Positions 49,863 through 60,063 are shown, numbered from the stretch's first letter. The stretch is 64,000 nt of DNA from Janthinobacterium sp. 1_2014MBL_MicDiv (GCF_001865675.1 NZ_CP011319.1:434001-498000), one strand, 5' to 3'. The notes: a model not told the origin generated them from the letters alone. Program-made: numbers and translations.

Positions 49863-51308
49863 ATGACCATGCCTGTTTCCGTTCTCCCCGCGCGCGCCAG
49901 GCTGGCCGCTGCACTGGCCACCACGCTGGTCCTGGCCGGCTGCGCCTCGCTGGCGCCGCCGTACGCGCCGCCGCCGCTGCCCGTGGCGGCGCAGTATCCG
50001 GAAAACGATGGCGCCGGCGCGCACGCGCCCGACATCGCCTGGCAAGCCTATTTTGCCGACCCGCGCCTGCAGGCGATGATTGCGCAGGCGCTGGCGAATA
50101 ACCGCGACATCCGCATCGCCGCGCTGCGCGTGGACGAGGCGCGCGCCGCCTATGGCATTCAGCGCGCCGAACAGTTTCCCACCGTGGCGCTGGGCGCTTC
50201 CGGCAGCCGCTCTCGCGTGCCGGACGACTTGAGCCTGACGGGCCGCGCCATGACGAGCGCGCAGTACCAGGCGGGTCTGAACGTGAGCGCCTGGGAGCTC
50301 GATTTCTGGGGCCGCGTGCGCAGCCTGAAGGACAGCGCGCTGCAAACCCTGCTGGCCAGCGACGAGGCGCGCCGCGCCGTCGGCGTGGCCCTGGTGGCGC
50401 AGGTGGCGAACGGCTACCTGGCACTGCGCGAGTTCGATGAACGGGTGGCGCTGGCGCGCGCCACCGTCGACAGCCGCGCCGAATCGCTGCGCATTTTCAC
50501 GCGCCGCTTCGAGGTGGGGTCGATTTCCAAGCTGGACCTGACGCAGGTGGAAACCCTGCTCAGCCAGGCCCTCTCGCTGTCGGCCCAGCTGGAGCAGGCG
50601 CGCGCCGTGCAGGCGCACGCGCTGGCGCAACTGGTGGGCGGACCCGTCGACCTGACGCCGGACACGCGCCGCTTCGACGACGCCAGCGTGCTGCAGCCGC
50701 TGCATGCGGGCCTGCCATCGGCCTTGCTGGCGCAGCGCCCCGACCTGGTGGCGGCCGAACACCAGCTGCGCGCCGCGCAGGCGAATATCGGCGCCGCGCG
50801 CGCCGCCTTCTTCCCGACGATTTCGCTGACGGCGGCCTACGGCACGGCCAGCGCGGAATTGAGCGGCCTGTTCGACTCGGGCAGCGGCGCCTGGAATGTC
50901 GCGCCGCGCCTGGTGCTGCCGATCTTCGACGCGGGGCGCCTGCGCGCCAATATGGACCTGGCGGAAGTGCGCCGCGACGTGGCCGTGGCCAATTATGAAA
51001 AGAGCGTGCAGGGCGCCTTCCGCGAAGTGGCAGACGCCCTGTCGAACCGGCGCTGGCTGGCGCTGCAGGTCGATATCGGCAAGACCACGCTGGCCGCGCA
51101 GAGCGAACGCGCGCGCCTGGCCAAGCTGCGCTATGACAATGGCGCCGCGCCCTACCTGGAAGTACTCGATGCGCAGCGCGACTTGCTGACGGTCGAGCAG
51201 CAACTGGTGCAGACGCGCCGCGCGCTGCTGGCCAGCCAGGTCAGCCTGTATGCCGCCCTGGGCGGCGGCGCGCCCGCCACCTCCGCCGCCGCCACGTTCA
51301 CCAATTAA
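49863..51308 (+). CDS. Outer-membrane efflux lipoprotein (NodT/OprM family)
   Basis: 481 aa. The lipoprotein signal ends LVLAGC (Cys at about residue 20). Two repeated outer-membrane-factor domains follow, with long coiled coils (AQYQAGLNVSAWELDFWGRV; RAAQANIGAARAAFFPTISL). TolC-like trimeric tunnels of this type pair with an adaptor and an inner-membrane pump. The next three genes supply a HlyD adaptor and an ABC transporter, so the complex is a tripartite ABC exporter. It starts ten bases after fabI. Confidence 0.9.
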   Translation: MTMPVSVLPARARLAAALATTLVLAGCASLAPPYAPPPLPVAAQYPENDGAGAHAPDIAWQAYFADPRLQAMIAQALANNRDIRIAALRVDEARAAYGIQRAEQFPTVALGASGSRSRVPDDLSLTGRAMTSAQYQAGLNVSAWELDFWGRVRSLKDSALQTLLASDEARRAVGVALVAQVANGYLALREFDERVALARATVDSRAESLRIFTRRFEVGSISKLDLTQVETLLSQALSLSAQLEQARAVQAHALAQLVGGPVDLTPDTRRFDDASVLQPLHAGLPSALLAQRPDLVAAEHQLRAAQANIGAARAAFFPTISLTAAYGTASAELSGLFDSGSGAWNVAPRLVLPIFDAGRLRANMDLAEVRRDVAVANYEKSVQGAFREVADALSNRRWLALQVDIGKTTLAAQSERARLAKLRYDNGAAPYLEVLDAQRDLLTVEQQLVQTRRALLASQVSLYAALGGGAPATSAAATFTN

Positions 51309-51325
51309 AAGCGATTGCCGATACC

Positions 51326-52399
51326 ATGACTCCACAACTGAAGAAGAAACTCGTTCCCGCGGCGCTCGTCGTGGCCGTCCTCGTGCTGGGCTATGTGGCC
51401 TGGCAAAAAATGCGTCCTGCCGGCCCCGGCGAAGGTTTCGTCAGCGGCAATGGCCGCATCGAAGCGACCGAGATCGACGTCGCCACCAAGCTGGCGGGCC
51501 GGGTCAAGGAGATCCTCGTGCGCGAGGGCGACTTCGTCAAGGCGGGCCAGCCGCTGGCCAGCATGCAGGTCGATTCGCTGTCGGCCCAGCGCGACGAGGC
51601 GCGCGCGCGCCAGCAGCAGGCATCCGACGCCGTGGTCGGCGCGCAGGCGCAGGTGGCTGTGCGCGAAAGCGACAAGGCGGCCGCGCTGGCCATGGTGGCG
51701 CAGCGCGAAAGCGAACTCGATGCGGCCAAGCGCCGCCTGGCCCGTTCCGAAACCTTGTCGAAGGAGGGCGCTTCCTCGGTGCAGGAACTCGACGACGACC
51801 GCGCCCGCGTGCGCAGCGTGGCGGCGGCCCTGAACGCGGCCAGGGCGCAAGTGACGGCGGCGCAGGCGGCCATCGACGCGGCCAAGGCGCAGGTGGTCGG
51901 TTCCCGCTCCGCCGTCGTGGCCGCCGAGGCGACCACGGCGCGCATCGATTCCGACCTGGCCGACGGCCAGCTGACGGCGCCGCGCGACGGCCGCGTGCAA
52001 TACCTGGTGGCGCAGCAGGGCGAGGTGCTGGCCGGTGGCGGCAAGGTGCTCAACCTGGTCGACCTGTCGGACGTCTACATGACGTTCTTCCTGCCCGAGA
52101 CGGCCGCCGGCAAGGTGGCCCTGGGCGGCGAAGTGCGCATCATCCTCGATGCGGCGCCCAATTACGTGATTCCGGCGACGATTTCGTTTGTCGCCGCCAG
52201 CGCGCAGTTCACGCCGAAGACGGTGGAAACGGCCAGCGAGCGGCAGAAGCTGATGTTCCGCGTGAAGGCGCAGATCAGCCGCGAGCTGCTGCAAAAGCAC
52301 CTGGCCCTGGTCAAGGTGGGCTTGCCCGGCGTGGCCTGGGTGCGCCTCGACGCGCAGCAGGCCTGGCCCGCTGAACTGACGGCCAAGGTCCCGCAGTGA
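51326..52399 (+). CDS. HlyD-family membrane-fusion protein (YbhG/YhiI-like)
   Basis: 357 aa. One N-terminal membrane anchor (about residues 7-25, VPAALVVAVLVLGYVAW). A biotinyl-lipoyl-like half (GRIEATEIDVATKLAGRVKE, about 40-60) flanks a long alpha-helical hairpin (about 75-205), and the returning half is TAPRDGRVQYLVAQQGEVLA. It bridges the inner-membrane ABC transporter and the outer-membrane factor. Its stop overlaps the ATPase gene by four bases. Confidence 0.9.
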   Translation: MTPQLKKKLVPAALVVAVLVLGYVAWQKMRPAGPGEGFVSGNGRIEATEIDVATKLAGRVKEILVREGDFVKAGQPLASMQVDSLSAQRDEARARQQQASDAVVGAQAQVAVRESDKAAALAMVAQRESELDAAKRRLARSETLSKEGASSVQELDDDRARVRSVAAALNAARAQVTAAQAAIDAAKAQVVGSRSAVVAAEATTARIDSDLADGQLTAPRDGRVQYLVAQQGEVLAGGGKVLNLVDLSDVYMTFFLPETAAGKVALGGEVRIILDAAPNYVIPATISFVAASAQFTPKTVETASERQKLMFRVKAQISRELLQKHLALVKVGLPGVAWVRLDAQQAWPAELTAKVPQ

Positions 52400-55146
52400 C
52401 CATGGACGTGAACCCATTTGTCGTCAGCATCAAGGGCGTCAGCCAGCATTACGGCAAGACGGTGGCGCTCGACGCCATCGACCTGGACGTGCCGGCCGGC
52501 CGCATGGTGGGCCTGATCGGTCCCGATGGCGTAGGCAAGTCGAGCCTGCTGTCGCTGGTAGCCGGCGCGCGCGCCGTGCAGCAGGGCAGCGTGATGGCGC
52601 TGGGCGGCGACATGCGCGATGCGCGCCACCGCGACGACGTCTGCCCGCGCATCGCCTACATGCCGCAGGGCCTGGGCAAGAATCTGTATCCGACCCTGTC
52701 GGTCGAGGAAAACCTGCAGTTTTTCGCGCGCCTGTTCGGCCACGACGCGGCCGAGCGCCGCCGCCGCATCGACCAGCTGACCCGCAGCACGGGCTTGCAG
52801 CCCTTCCTGGCGCGCCCGGCGGGCAAGCTGTCGGGCGGCATGAAGCAGAAGCTGGGCCTGTGCTGCGCGCTGATCCACGATCCCGACCTCCTGATTCTCG
52901 ATGAGCCGACCACCGGCGTCGATCCGCTGGCGCGCGCCCAGTTCTGGGACCTGATCGCGGGCATCCGCGTGCAACGCCCGCAGATGAGCGTGATGGTGGC
53001 CACCGCCTACATGGACGAAGCGCAGCGCTTCGACTGGCTGGTGGCCATGGATGACGGCAAGGTGCTCGACATGGGCACGCCGGCCGAGCTGCTGTCGCGC
53101 ACGCACAGCGACAACCTGGAAGCGGCCTTCATCAAGCTGCTACCCGAGGCCAAGCGCGCCGGCCACCAGCCCGTGGTCATCACGCCGCTGGACGCTGCCA
53201 GCGCGCAGGATGTCGCCATCGAGGCAAAAGACCTGACCATGCGCTTCGGCGATTTCACGGCCGTCGACCATGTGAATTTCCGCATCGGCCGCGGCGAGAT
53301 TTTCGGTTTCCTCGGTTCGAACGGCTGCGGCAAGTCGACCACCATGAAGATGCTCACTGGCCTGCTGCCGGCCACGGAAGGCCAGGCCTGGCTGTTCGGC
53401 AACGAGGTCGATTCCAGCGATATCGACACGCGCCGCAGGGTCGGCTACATGTCGCAGGCGTTCTCGCTGTACAGCGAGCTGACGGTGCGCCAGAACCTGG
53501 TGCTGCACGCGCGCCTGTTCCACGTGCCGGAGAAAGACATCCCGGCGCGCATCGACGAGATGGCGCAGCGCTTCGACTTGCGCGAGGTGATGGACGGCTT
53601 GCCCGACAGCCTGCCGCTGGGCATACGCCAGCGCCTGTCGCTGGCCGTGGCCATGGTGCACAAGCCGGAAATGCTGATCCTCGACGAGCCCACGTCTGGC
53701 GTCGACCCCATCGCGCGCGACAATTTCTGGCGCCTGATGATCGAGCTGGCGCGGCGCGACCACGTCACCATTTTCATTTCCACCCACTTCATGAACGAGG
53801 CCGAGCGCTGCGACCGCATTTCGCTGATGCATGCCGGTAAGGTGCTGGTCAGCGACGCGCCGGCCGAACTGGTGCGCAAGAAGGGCGCGCCGTCGCTGGA
53901 AGCGGCCTTCATCGCCTACCTGGAGGAAGCGGGCGGCGGCACGGCGCCGGCGGCAAAGGAGAGCGAGGCGCCTGTGCAGGAAGCGGCAGCGCAGGCACCG
54001 GCGCCGCAGCACCGGCGCAGCCGCTTCAGTCTGGGCCGCATGCTCAGCTACATGTGGCGCGAAACGCTGGAATTGCGCCGCGACCCCGTGCGCCTGACGC
54101 TGGCGCTGGGCGGCTCGGTGCTGCTGCTGTTCGTCATCGGCTTCGGCATCAGCCTGGACGTCGAAGACCTCAGCTACGCGGTGCTCGACCACGACCAGAC
54201 GACGCTGAGCCAGAATTACACGAACAACCTGGCCGGCTCGCGCTACTTCATCGAGCGCCCGCCGCTGCGCGACTATGCCGATATCGACAAGCGCATGCGC
54301 AGCGGCGAACTGTCGCTGGCCATCGAGATCCCGCCCGGCTTCGCGCGCGACGTGCAGCGCGGCGCGCCGGCCCAGGTGGGCGCGTGGATCGACGGCGCCA
54401 TGCCGATGCGCGCCGAAACCGTGCAAGGCTACGTGCAGGGCATGCACCAGCTGTGGCTGGCCGACCAGGCGCTGCACCGCTATGGCGTCAAGGTGAGCAA
54501 TCCGGTCGCCATCGAGACGCGCTTCCGCTACAACCCGGACGTGAAAAGCCTGCCCGCGATGGTGCCGGCCGTGATCCCCTTGCTGCTGCTGATGCTGCCG
54601 GCCATGCTGGCGGCGCTGTCCGTCGTGCGCGAAAAGGAACTCGGCTCCATCATCAACCTGTACGTGACACCCGTCACGCGCCTGGAATTCTTGCTTGGCA
54701 AGCAGGTGCCGTACGTGGTGCTGGCCATGTTCAACTTCGTCCTCATGGCCCTGCTGGCGGTCACCGCCTTCGGCGTGCCGATCAAGGGCAGCCTGCCGAC
54801 CCTGATCGGCGCCACCTTCATCTTCAATATCTGCGCCACCGGCATCGGCCTGTTCGCCTCGACGTTTACGCGCAGCCAGATCGCCGCCCTGTTCGTGACC
54901 ATGATCGGCACCATGATCCCGGCCATCCAGTTTTCCGGCCTGCTCAATCCCGTCTCGTCGATGGAAGGCGTGGGCAAGGCGATCGGCCTGATGTACCCGG
55001 CCACGCACATGCTCAACATCAGCCGCGGCGTGTTCAACAAGGCGCTGGGCTTCGGCGACCTGCACGCCTCGTTCTGGCCCCTGCTCGTCGCCATTCCCGT
55101 GATCCTCGGCGTGACGGTGGCGCTGCTGAAGAAACAGGAGAGCTGA
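52396..55146 (+). CDS. ABC transporter fusion: two ATPase domains plus permease (RbbA/YhiH type)
   Basis: 916 aa. NBD1 (about 10-230): Walker A GPDGVGKSS, signature LSGGMKQKLGL, Walker B LLILDEPTTGVDP. NBD2 (about 275-505): Walker A GSNGCGKST, degenerate signature PLGIRQRLSLA, Walker B MLILDEPTSGVDP. An Ala/Glu-rich linker leads to an ABC-2 permease (about 550-916) with one membrane helix, a large periplasmic loop and five more helices. The layout is that of E. coli RbbA/YhiH, encoded beside YhiI and YhhJ homologues as here. Probable exporter of an amphipathic or toxic compound; substrate unknown. Confidence 0.9.
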   Translation: MTMDVNPFVVSIKGVSQHYGKTVALDAIDLDVPAGRMVGLIGPDGVGKSSLLSLVAGARAVQQGSVMALGGDMRDARHRDDVCPRIAYMPQGLGKNLYPTLSVEENLQFFARLFGHDAAERRRRIDQLTRSTGLQPFLARPAGKLSGGMKQKLGLCCALIHDPDLLILDEPTTGVDPLARAQFWDLIAGIRVQRPQMSVMVATAYMDEAQRFDWLVAMDDGKVLDMGTPAELLSRTHSDNLEAAFIKLLPEAKRAGHQPVVITPLDAASAQDVAIEAKDLTMRFGDFTAVDHVNFRIGRGEIFGFLGSNGCGKSTTMKMLTGLLPATEGQAWLFGNEVDSSDIDTRRRVGYMSQAFSLYSELTVRQNLVLHARLFHVPEKDIPARIDEMAQRFDLREVMDGLPDSLPLGIRQRLSLAVAMVHKPEMLILDEPTSGVDPIARDNFWRLMIELARRDHVTIFISTHFMNEAERCDRISLMHAGKVLVSDAPAELVRKKGAPSLEAAFIAYLEEAGGGTAPAAKESEAPVQEAAAQAPAPQHRRSRFSLGRMLSYMWRETLELRRDPVRLTLALGGSVLLLFVIGFGISLDVEDLSYAVLDHDQTTLSQNYTNNLAGSRYFIERPPLRDYADIDKRMRSGELSLAIEIPPGFARDVQRGAPAQVGAWIDGAMPMRAETVQGYVQGMHQLWLADQALHRYGVKVSNPVAIETRFRYNPDVKSLPAMVPAVIPLLLLMLPAMLAALSVVREKELGSIINLYVTPVTRLEFLLGKQVPYVVLAMFNFVLMALLAVTAFGVPIKGSLPTLIGATFIFNICATGIGLFASTFTRSQIAALFVTMIGTMIPAIQFSGLLNPVSSMEGVGKAIGLMYPATHMLNISRGVFNKALGFGDLHASFWPLLVAIPVILGVTVALLKKQES

Positions 55147-55147
55147 T

Positions 55148-56272
55148 TTGCGACACTTTGAAAATATCTACCGCCTGGGCGTGAAGGAAATCTGGAGCCT
55201 GATCCGCGACCCGATGATGCTGATCCTGATCCTCTACACGTTTACCCTGGCGATCTACGTGGCCGCCACGGCCAAGCCGGAAACCCTGCACATGGCCTCG
55301 ATCGCCATCGTCGACGAGGATGGCTCGCCCCTGTCCGGACGCATCGCCTCGGCCTTCTTCCCGCCGCAGTTCACGCCGCCGGCCATGATCAACCAGAGCC
55401 AGGTCGATGCGGGGCTGGACGCGGGCCAGTACACATTCGTGCTGACGATCCCGCCCAAGCTGCAGGCGGACGTGCTGGGCGGGCGCCAGGCGGAGCTGCA
55501 GCTGAACGTGGACGCCACGCGCATGAGCCAGGCCTTCAGCGGCAGCGGTTATATCCAGCAGATCGTCGCCGGCGAAGTGGCCGAATTCGCCAAGCGCTAT
55601 CGCGGCGCGACGGTCCCGCCGGTGGAACTGGTGATGCGCGCGCGCTTCAACCCATCGTTGAGCCAGGCCTGGTTCGGTTCGCTGATGGAAATCATCAACC
55701 AGGTGACGATGCTGTCGATCATCCTGACGGGTGCGGCCCTGATCCGCGAACGCGAACACGGCACCATCGAGCATTTGCTGGTGATGCCGGTGACGCCGGC
55801 CGAAATCATGCTGGGCAAGGTCTGGTCGATGGGCCTCGTGGTGCTGCTGGCCGCCGCCCTTTCGCTGAACCTGGTGGTGCGCGGCATGCTGCACGTGCCC
55901 ATTGAAGGCTCGATCGCGCTGTTCCTGTGCGGCGCCGCCCTGCACCTGTTCGCCACTACCTCGATGGGGATTTTCCTTGCCACCGTGGCGCGCAGCATGC
56001 CGCAGTTCGGCATGCTGCTGATCCTCGTGCTGCTGCCGCTGCAGATGCTCTCGGGCGGCAGCACGCCGCGCGAAAGCATGCCCGAGCTGGTGCAGAACAT
56101 CATGCTGATCGCGCCCACCACGCACTTCGTCGAATTGAGCCAGGCCATCCTGTACCGGGGCGCCGGCATCGACGTGGTATGGAAACCGTTCCTCGCCCTG
56201 CTGGCGATCGGCACGGCCCTGTTTACCTTCGCGCTGGCGCGTTTTCGCAAGACCATCAGCCAGATGGCGTAG
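55148..56272 (+). CDS. ABC-2 permease (YhhJ family)
   Basis: 374 aa. First membrane helix at about residues 22-42 (DPMMLILILYTFTLAIYV), a periplasmic domain to about 170, then five helices; the ABC-2 signature EHGTIEHLLVMPVTPAEIML is near residue 200. The start codon is TTG at 55148: the N-terminus it gives (MRHFENIYRLGVKEIWSL) matches the YhhJ family and AGGAGAG sits upstream. It partners the permease half of the preceding fusion protein. One base separates it from the upstream stop codon. Confidence 0.88.
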   Translation: MRHFENIYRLGVKEIWSLIRDPMMLILILYTFTLAIYVAATAKPETLHMASIAIVDEDGSPLSGRIASAFFPPQFTPPAMINQSQVDAGLDAGQYTFVLTIPPKLQADVLGGRQAELQLNVDATRMSQAFSGSGYIQQIVAGEVAEFAKRYRGATVPPVELVMRARFNPSLSQAWFGSLMEIINQVTMLSIILTGAALIREREHGTIEHLLVMPVTPAEIMLGKVWSMGLVVLLAAALSLNLVVRGMLHVPIEGSIALFLCGAALHLFATTSMGIFLATVARSMPQFGMLLILVLLPLQMLSGGSTPRESMPELVQNIMLIAPTTHFVELSQAILYRGAGIDVVWKPFLALLAIGTALFTFALARFRKTISQMA

Positions 56273-56319
56273 GTTCCGCGCCGGAATGTTCCGGCACTCA
56301 CTGCATGAAAAGGATAGTC

Positions 56320-58638
56320 ATGAAGATCGAATCTGCTCCATTTTTCTCCACCGGCGGCCTGCCCTCGCTGGGCATGCTGGGCGACTATGCGCGCGACTCG
56401 TGGCAGCGCATCGTGCTGTATGCGGACGTGATGCGCCGGCGCGGCAACCAGTACCAGGAGCATCTGGCCGAGGAAGTGCCGAACGTGCTCGATTTTCCGG
56501 CCGAAGTGGTGATGTCTGGCCTGGAACTGGCGCGTCCCGTCAATTACGGCCTGGCGCGCATCCTCGTCGCCGATGCGCCGGAACCCGATCCCACGAAACG
56601 CCCGTTCGTCGTCGTCGATCCGCGCGCCGGGCATGGCCCCGGCATCGGCGGCTTCAAGGCCGAAAGCGAGATCGGCGTGGCCATGCGCGCCGGCCATCCC
56701 TGCTATTTCATCGGCTTCCTGCCCGATCCCGTGCCGGGCCAGACGGTGGAAGACGTGATGCACGCGGAAGCGCAATTCCTCGAAAAGGTCATCGCCCTGC
56801 ATCCGCACAGCGAGGGCAAGCCTGTCGTCATCGGCAATTGCCAGGCGGGCTGGCAAATCCTCATGACGGCGGCCATGCGCCCGGAGCTGTTCGGCCCCAT
56901 CATCGTGGCCGGCGCGCCCGTGTCGTACTGGGCCGGCTGGCATGGCCGCAACCCGATGCGCTATGCGGGCGGGCTGATGGGCGGCAGCTGGGCCACGGCG
57001 TTGGCCGGCGACCTCGGTAACGGCCGTTTCGACGGCGCCAGCCTGGTGCAGAATTTCGAGAACCTGAACCCGGCCAATACCCTGTGGAGCAAGCAGTACA
57101 ACTTGTACGCCAACATCGACACGGAAGCGCCCCGTTACCTGGAATTTGAAAAATACTGGGGCGGCCATGTCTTCCTGAACGACGTCGAGATGCAGTACAT
57201 CGTCGACAATCTGTTCATCGGCAACCGCCTGGCGACGGCCGAACTGATCACATCCGACGGCGTGCGCCTGGACTTGCGCAATATCCGTTCGCCCATCGTC
57301 GTGTTTTGCTCGAACGGCGACAACATCACGCCGCCGCCGCAGGCGCTGGGCTGGATCACGGACCTGTACCGCGACGACAAGGACGTGCTGATGCACGACC
57401 AGACCATCGTGTATGCCGTGCATGACAGCATCGGCCATCTGGGCATCTTCGTGTCGGCCAAGGTGGGGCGCAAGGAGCACCAGAAGTTCGCCAGCAATAT
57501 CGACCTGATCAACCTCCTGCCGGCCGGCATCTACCAGGCCCTGATCGTCGACAAGACGCCCGACACGCCGAACGCGGATCTGGCCAGCGGCGATTACGTG
57601 CTGCAGGTCGAGCGCCGCAGCATCGAGGACGTGCGCGCCATCGTGCAGCCGGACGTGGAAAACGACCGCAAGTTCGCCGCCGCCGCGCGCGTGTCCGAAG
57701 TCAACCTGGCCCTGTACCGCACCTTTGCGCAGCCGTGGGTGCGCGCCATGGTGACGCCGCAGACGGCGCGCTTCCTGCAGCTCGCGCATCCGCTGCGCGT
57801 GTCGTACGAGCGCTGGACGGACCACAATCCGCTGGCCGCGCTGGTGGCCAGGGAGGCGGAAAAAGTGCGCGCGAACCGCCAGCCGGTGGCGCCCGACAAT
57901 CCGCTGCTGGCCATGCAGGAGGCCTTCTCCGGCGCCGTCACGGCGGGCTTGAACAGCTGGCGCGACTGGCGCGACACGCTGCAGGAAACCACCTTCGACC
58001 TGGTGTATGGTTCGCCCCTCGTGCAGGCGCTGACGGGACAAGCCATCGGCGATGCCACGCCGCCACGCCCGCATCCTGGCATCTCGCCCGAGCATTGCGA
58101 GTACGTGCGCTGCGAAACGCGCAAGATGGACGAGGACATGCAGCAGGGCGCACTGGTGGAAGCGGCCGTGCGCTCGCTGTTCTATATCTACCGCTTCCGC
58201 ATGATCGCCGACGAGCGCCGCGTCAACCTGGCCCTGAAACTGGTCAAGCCGCAGTACACGCAGGGCGTCAGCATGGAAGAATTCCGTCACATCGTGCGCC
58301 AGCAGGCGCGCCTGATGCTGCATGATTTCGACGCCGCCGTCGCCGCCTTGCCGGTGCTGTTGTCGCGTGCCGAACCGGATGCCATCCGCGCGCTGGCCGA
58401 ATGGCTGCAGCAAGTGCTGCTGGTGCCGGACGCGCCGACGCCGGACGAGGAGGCGAGCCTGCAGCAGATGCTGGCCGTCTTCGACCGCGCCGCACGGGCG
58501 CAGGAAACGGTGCAGAAAAAGGTGCAGGAAGCGGTGCAAGAAAAGGCGCAGCCGGCGGCCGTGCGAGAATCGCAGCCTGTCCCTGCATCCACGACGAAGC
58601 CCAAAGCCAAACCTGCCAAGAACATTACCCCAGCCTAG
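56320..58638 (+). CDS. DUF3141 protein (PHA-synthase-like alpha/beta hydrolase)
   Basis: 772 aa. An alpha/beta-hydrolase core resembling class III polyhydroxyalkanoate synthase: a lipase-box-like GNCQAGWQ (about residue 184) with Cys in the nucleophile place, and a later GHLGIFVSAKVGRKEHQKF with the probable catalytic His. The C-terminal third is helical and ends in a Lys/Ala/Pro-rich tail, common in granule-associated or nucleoid-binding proteins. DUF3141 genes typically neighbour pta/ackA-type genes. Function not established. ATG 56320 is preferred (AAAGGA upstream) over 56305. Confidence 0.82.
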   Translation: MKIESAPFFSTGGLPSLGMLGDYARDSWQRIVLYADVMRRRGNQYQEHLAEEVPNVLDFPAEVVMSGLELARPVNYGLARILVADAPEPDPTKRPFVVVDPRAGHGPGIGGFKAESEIGVAMRAGHPCYFIGFLPDPVPGQTVEDVMHAEAQFLEKVIALHPHSEGKPVVIGNCQAGWQILMTAAMRPELFGPIIVAGAPVSYWAGWHGRNPMRYAGGLMGGSWATALAGDLGNGRFDGASLVQNFENLNPANTLWSKQYNLYANIDTEAPRYLEFEKYWGGHVFLNDVEMQYIVDNLFIGNRLATAELITSDGVRLDLRNIRSPIVVFCSNGDNITPPPQALGWITDLYRDDKDVLMHDQTIVYAVHDSIGHLGIFVSAKVGRKEHQKFASNIDLINLLPAGIYQALIVDKTPDTPNADLASGDYVLQVERRSIEDVRAIVQPDVENDRKFAAAARVSEVNLALYRTFAQPWVRAMVTPQTARFLQLAHPLRVSYERWTDHNPLAALVAREAEKVRANRQPVAPDNPLLAMQEAFSGAVTAGLNSWRDWRDTLQETTFDLVYGSPLVQALTGQAIGDATPPRPHPGISPEHCEYVRCETRKMDEDMQQGALVEAAVRSLFYIYRFRMIADERRVNLALKLVKPQYTQGVSMEEFRHIVRQQARLMLHDFDAAVAALPVLLSRAEPDAIRALAEWLQQVLLVPDAPTPDEEASLQQMLAVFDRAARAQETVQKKVQEAVQEKAQPAAVRESQPVPASTTKPKAKPAKNITPA

Positions 58639-58647
58639 AAGGCCAAG

Positions 58648-60063
58648 ATGACCACCACCAAAACTGACGACTTGAATATCGTGCGCAACCGCACCTTCGA
58701 GCAGATCGCCATCGGCGACACTGCCAGCATCACGCGCACCCTGAGCATGGACGACATCGCCCTGTTCGCGGTGATGTCGGGCGACGACAATCCGCAGCAC
58801 CTGGACGCCGAATTTGCCGCCTCCAGCCGCTACCAGGGCGTGATCGCGCATGGCATGTGGGGCGCGGCGTTGATTTCGGCCGTGCTGGGCACGCGCCTGC
58901 CCGGCGCCGGCACCGTCTACACGGGCCAGACCCTGCGTTTCCTGCAGCCCGTGCGCGTCGGCGATACGCTCGATATCAGCGTCACCGTCACGGCGCTGGA
59001 ACCGCGCAACCGCCACGTGACCCTGGCCTGCCGCTGCGTCAACCAGCATGGCGCCGTGGTGCTCGATGGCGAAGCACAGGTGGTCGCGCCGGCCGAACAG
59101 ATCGAACGGGCACGCGCCACCCTGCCCGAAGTGCGCCTGCATAACGGCGACGGCACGCGGCGCCTGCTGGAGCATGCGCGCACCCTGGGGCCGATCAAGG
59201 TGGCCGTGATCCACCCTTGCGATGAATTGAGCCTGTCGGGCGCGCTCGACGCGCATGCGGCCGGCCTGATCACGCCCGTGCTGGTGGCGCCGCGCGCGCG
59301 CCTGGAAGCCGTGGCGGCACAGGCGGGCCTGAGCCTGGAAGGCATCGCCATCGAAGACGTCGAGCATAGCCATGCGGCTGCCGCGCGCGGCGCCGAACTG
59401 GCGGGCAAGGGCGAGGTGGAAGCGCTGATGAAGGGCAGCCTGCACACGGACGAACTGATGTCGGCCGTGCTGTCGGCCAGCGCCGGCCTGCGCACCAAGC
59501 GCCGCATCAGCCATTGCTTCCTGATGCAGACGCCGGCCTATCCGCGCCCCTTCATCATCACGGACGCCGCCATCAATATCGCGCCCAACCTGGCGATGAA
59601 GGCCGACATCGTGCGCAACGCCATCGACCTGGCGCACGTGATCGGCGTGGCCGAACCGCGCGTGGCCATCCTGGCCGCCGTGGAAACGGTGAATCCGGAC
59701 ATGCCGGCGACCTTGGACGCGGCGGCCCTGTGCAAGATGGCCGACCGCGGGCAGATCACCGGCGCCATCCTCGACGGTCCGCTGGCCTTCGACAACGCCG
59801 TCTCGATCGCCGCCGCCACCGTCAAGGGCATCGTTTCCGAGGTGGCGGGCCGCGCCGACATCCTGCTGGTGCCCGACCTCGAGAGCGGCAACATGCTGGC
59901 CAAGCAGCTCGAATACATGGGCGACGCGGACAGCGCCGGCATCGTGCTGGGCGCGAAGATTCCCGTCATCCTCACCAGCCGCGCCGACTCGCGCGCCAGC
60001 CGCATCGCCTCGTGCGCCATCGCCGTGATGCTGGCCAACCACTACCGGAGCACGCCGCCATGA
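58648..60063 (+). CDS. Bifunctional enoyl-CoA hydratase / phosphate acetyltransferase
   Basis: 471 aa fusion. The N-terminal MaoC-like hydratase domain (about 10-155) has the Asp/His motif in MSGDDNPQHLDAEFAA. The C-terminal Pta/Ptb domain (about 170-470) shows GPIKVAVIHPCDELSLSGAL and the signature region ADILLVPDLESGNMLAKQLE. It would convert acetyl-CoA (or another acyl-CoA) plus phosphate to the acyl phosphate used by the next gene. The hydratase could feed crotonyl- or hydroxybutyryl-CoA, which fits the PHA-like neighbour. It overlaps ackA by four bases. Confidence 0.9.
   Translation: MTTTKTDDLNIVRNRTFEQIAIGDTASITRTLSMDDIALFAVMSGDDNPQHLDAEFAASSRYQGVIAHGMWGAALISAVLGTRLPGAGTVYTGQTLRFLQPVRVGDTLDISVTVTALEPRNRHVTLACRCVNQHGAVVLDGEAQVVAPAEQIERARATLPEVRLHNGDGTRRLLEHARTLGPIKVAVIHPCDELSLSGALDAHAAGLITPVLVAPRARLEAVAAQAGLSLEGIAIEDVEHSHAAAARGAELAGKGEVEALMKGSLHTDELMSAVLSASAGLRTKRRISHCFLMQTPAYPRPFIITDAAINIAPNLAMKADIVRNAIDLAHVIGVAEPRVAILAAVETVNPDMPATLDAAALCKMADRGQITGAILDGPLAFDNAVSIAAATVKGIVSEVAGRADILLVPDLESGNMLAKQLEYMGDADSAGIVLGAKIPVILTSRADSRASRIASCAIAVMLANHYRSTPP

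Noticed and set aside
48758..50035. 425-codon minus-strand frame over fabI
   Set aside because: Antisense to the intact FabI coding region; no recognisable domain.
55597..60042. Open frame of 1481 codons on the minus strand
   Set aside because: It lies antisense to four well-supported genes. GC-rich codon bias makes the opposite frame stop-poor; the translation is His/Arg/Gly-rich without domains.
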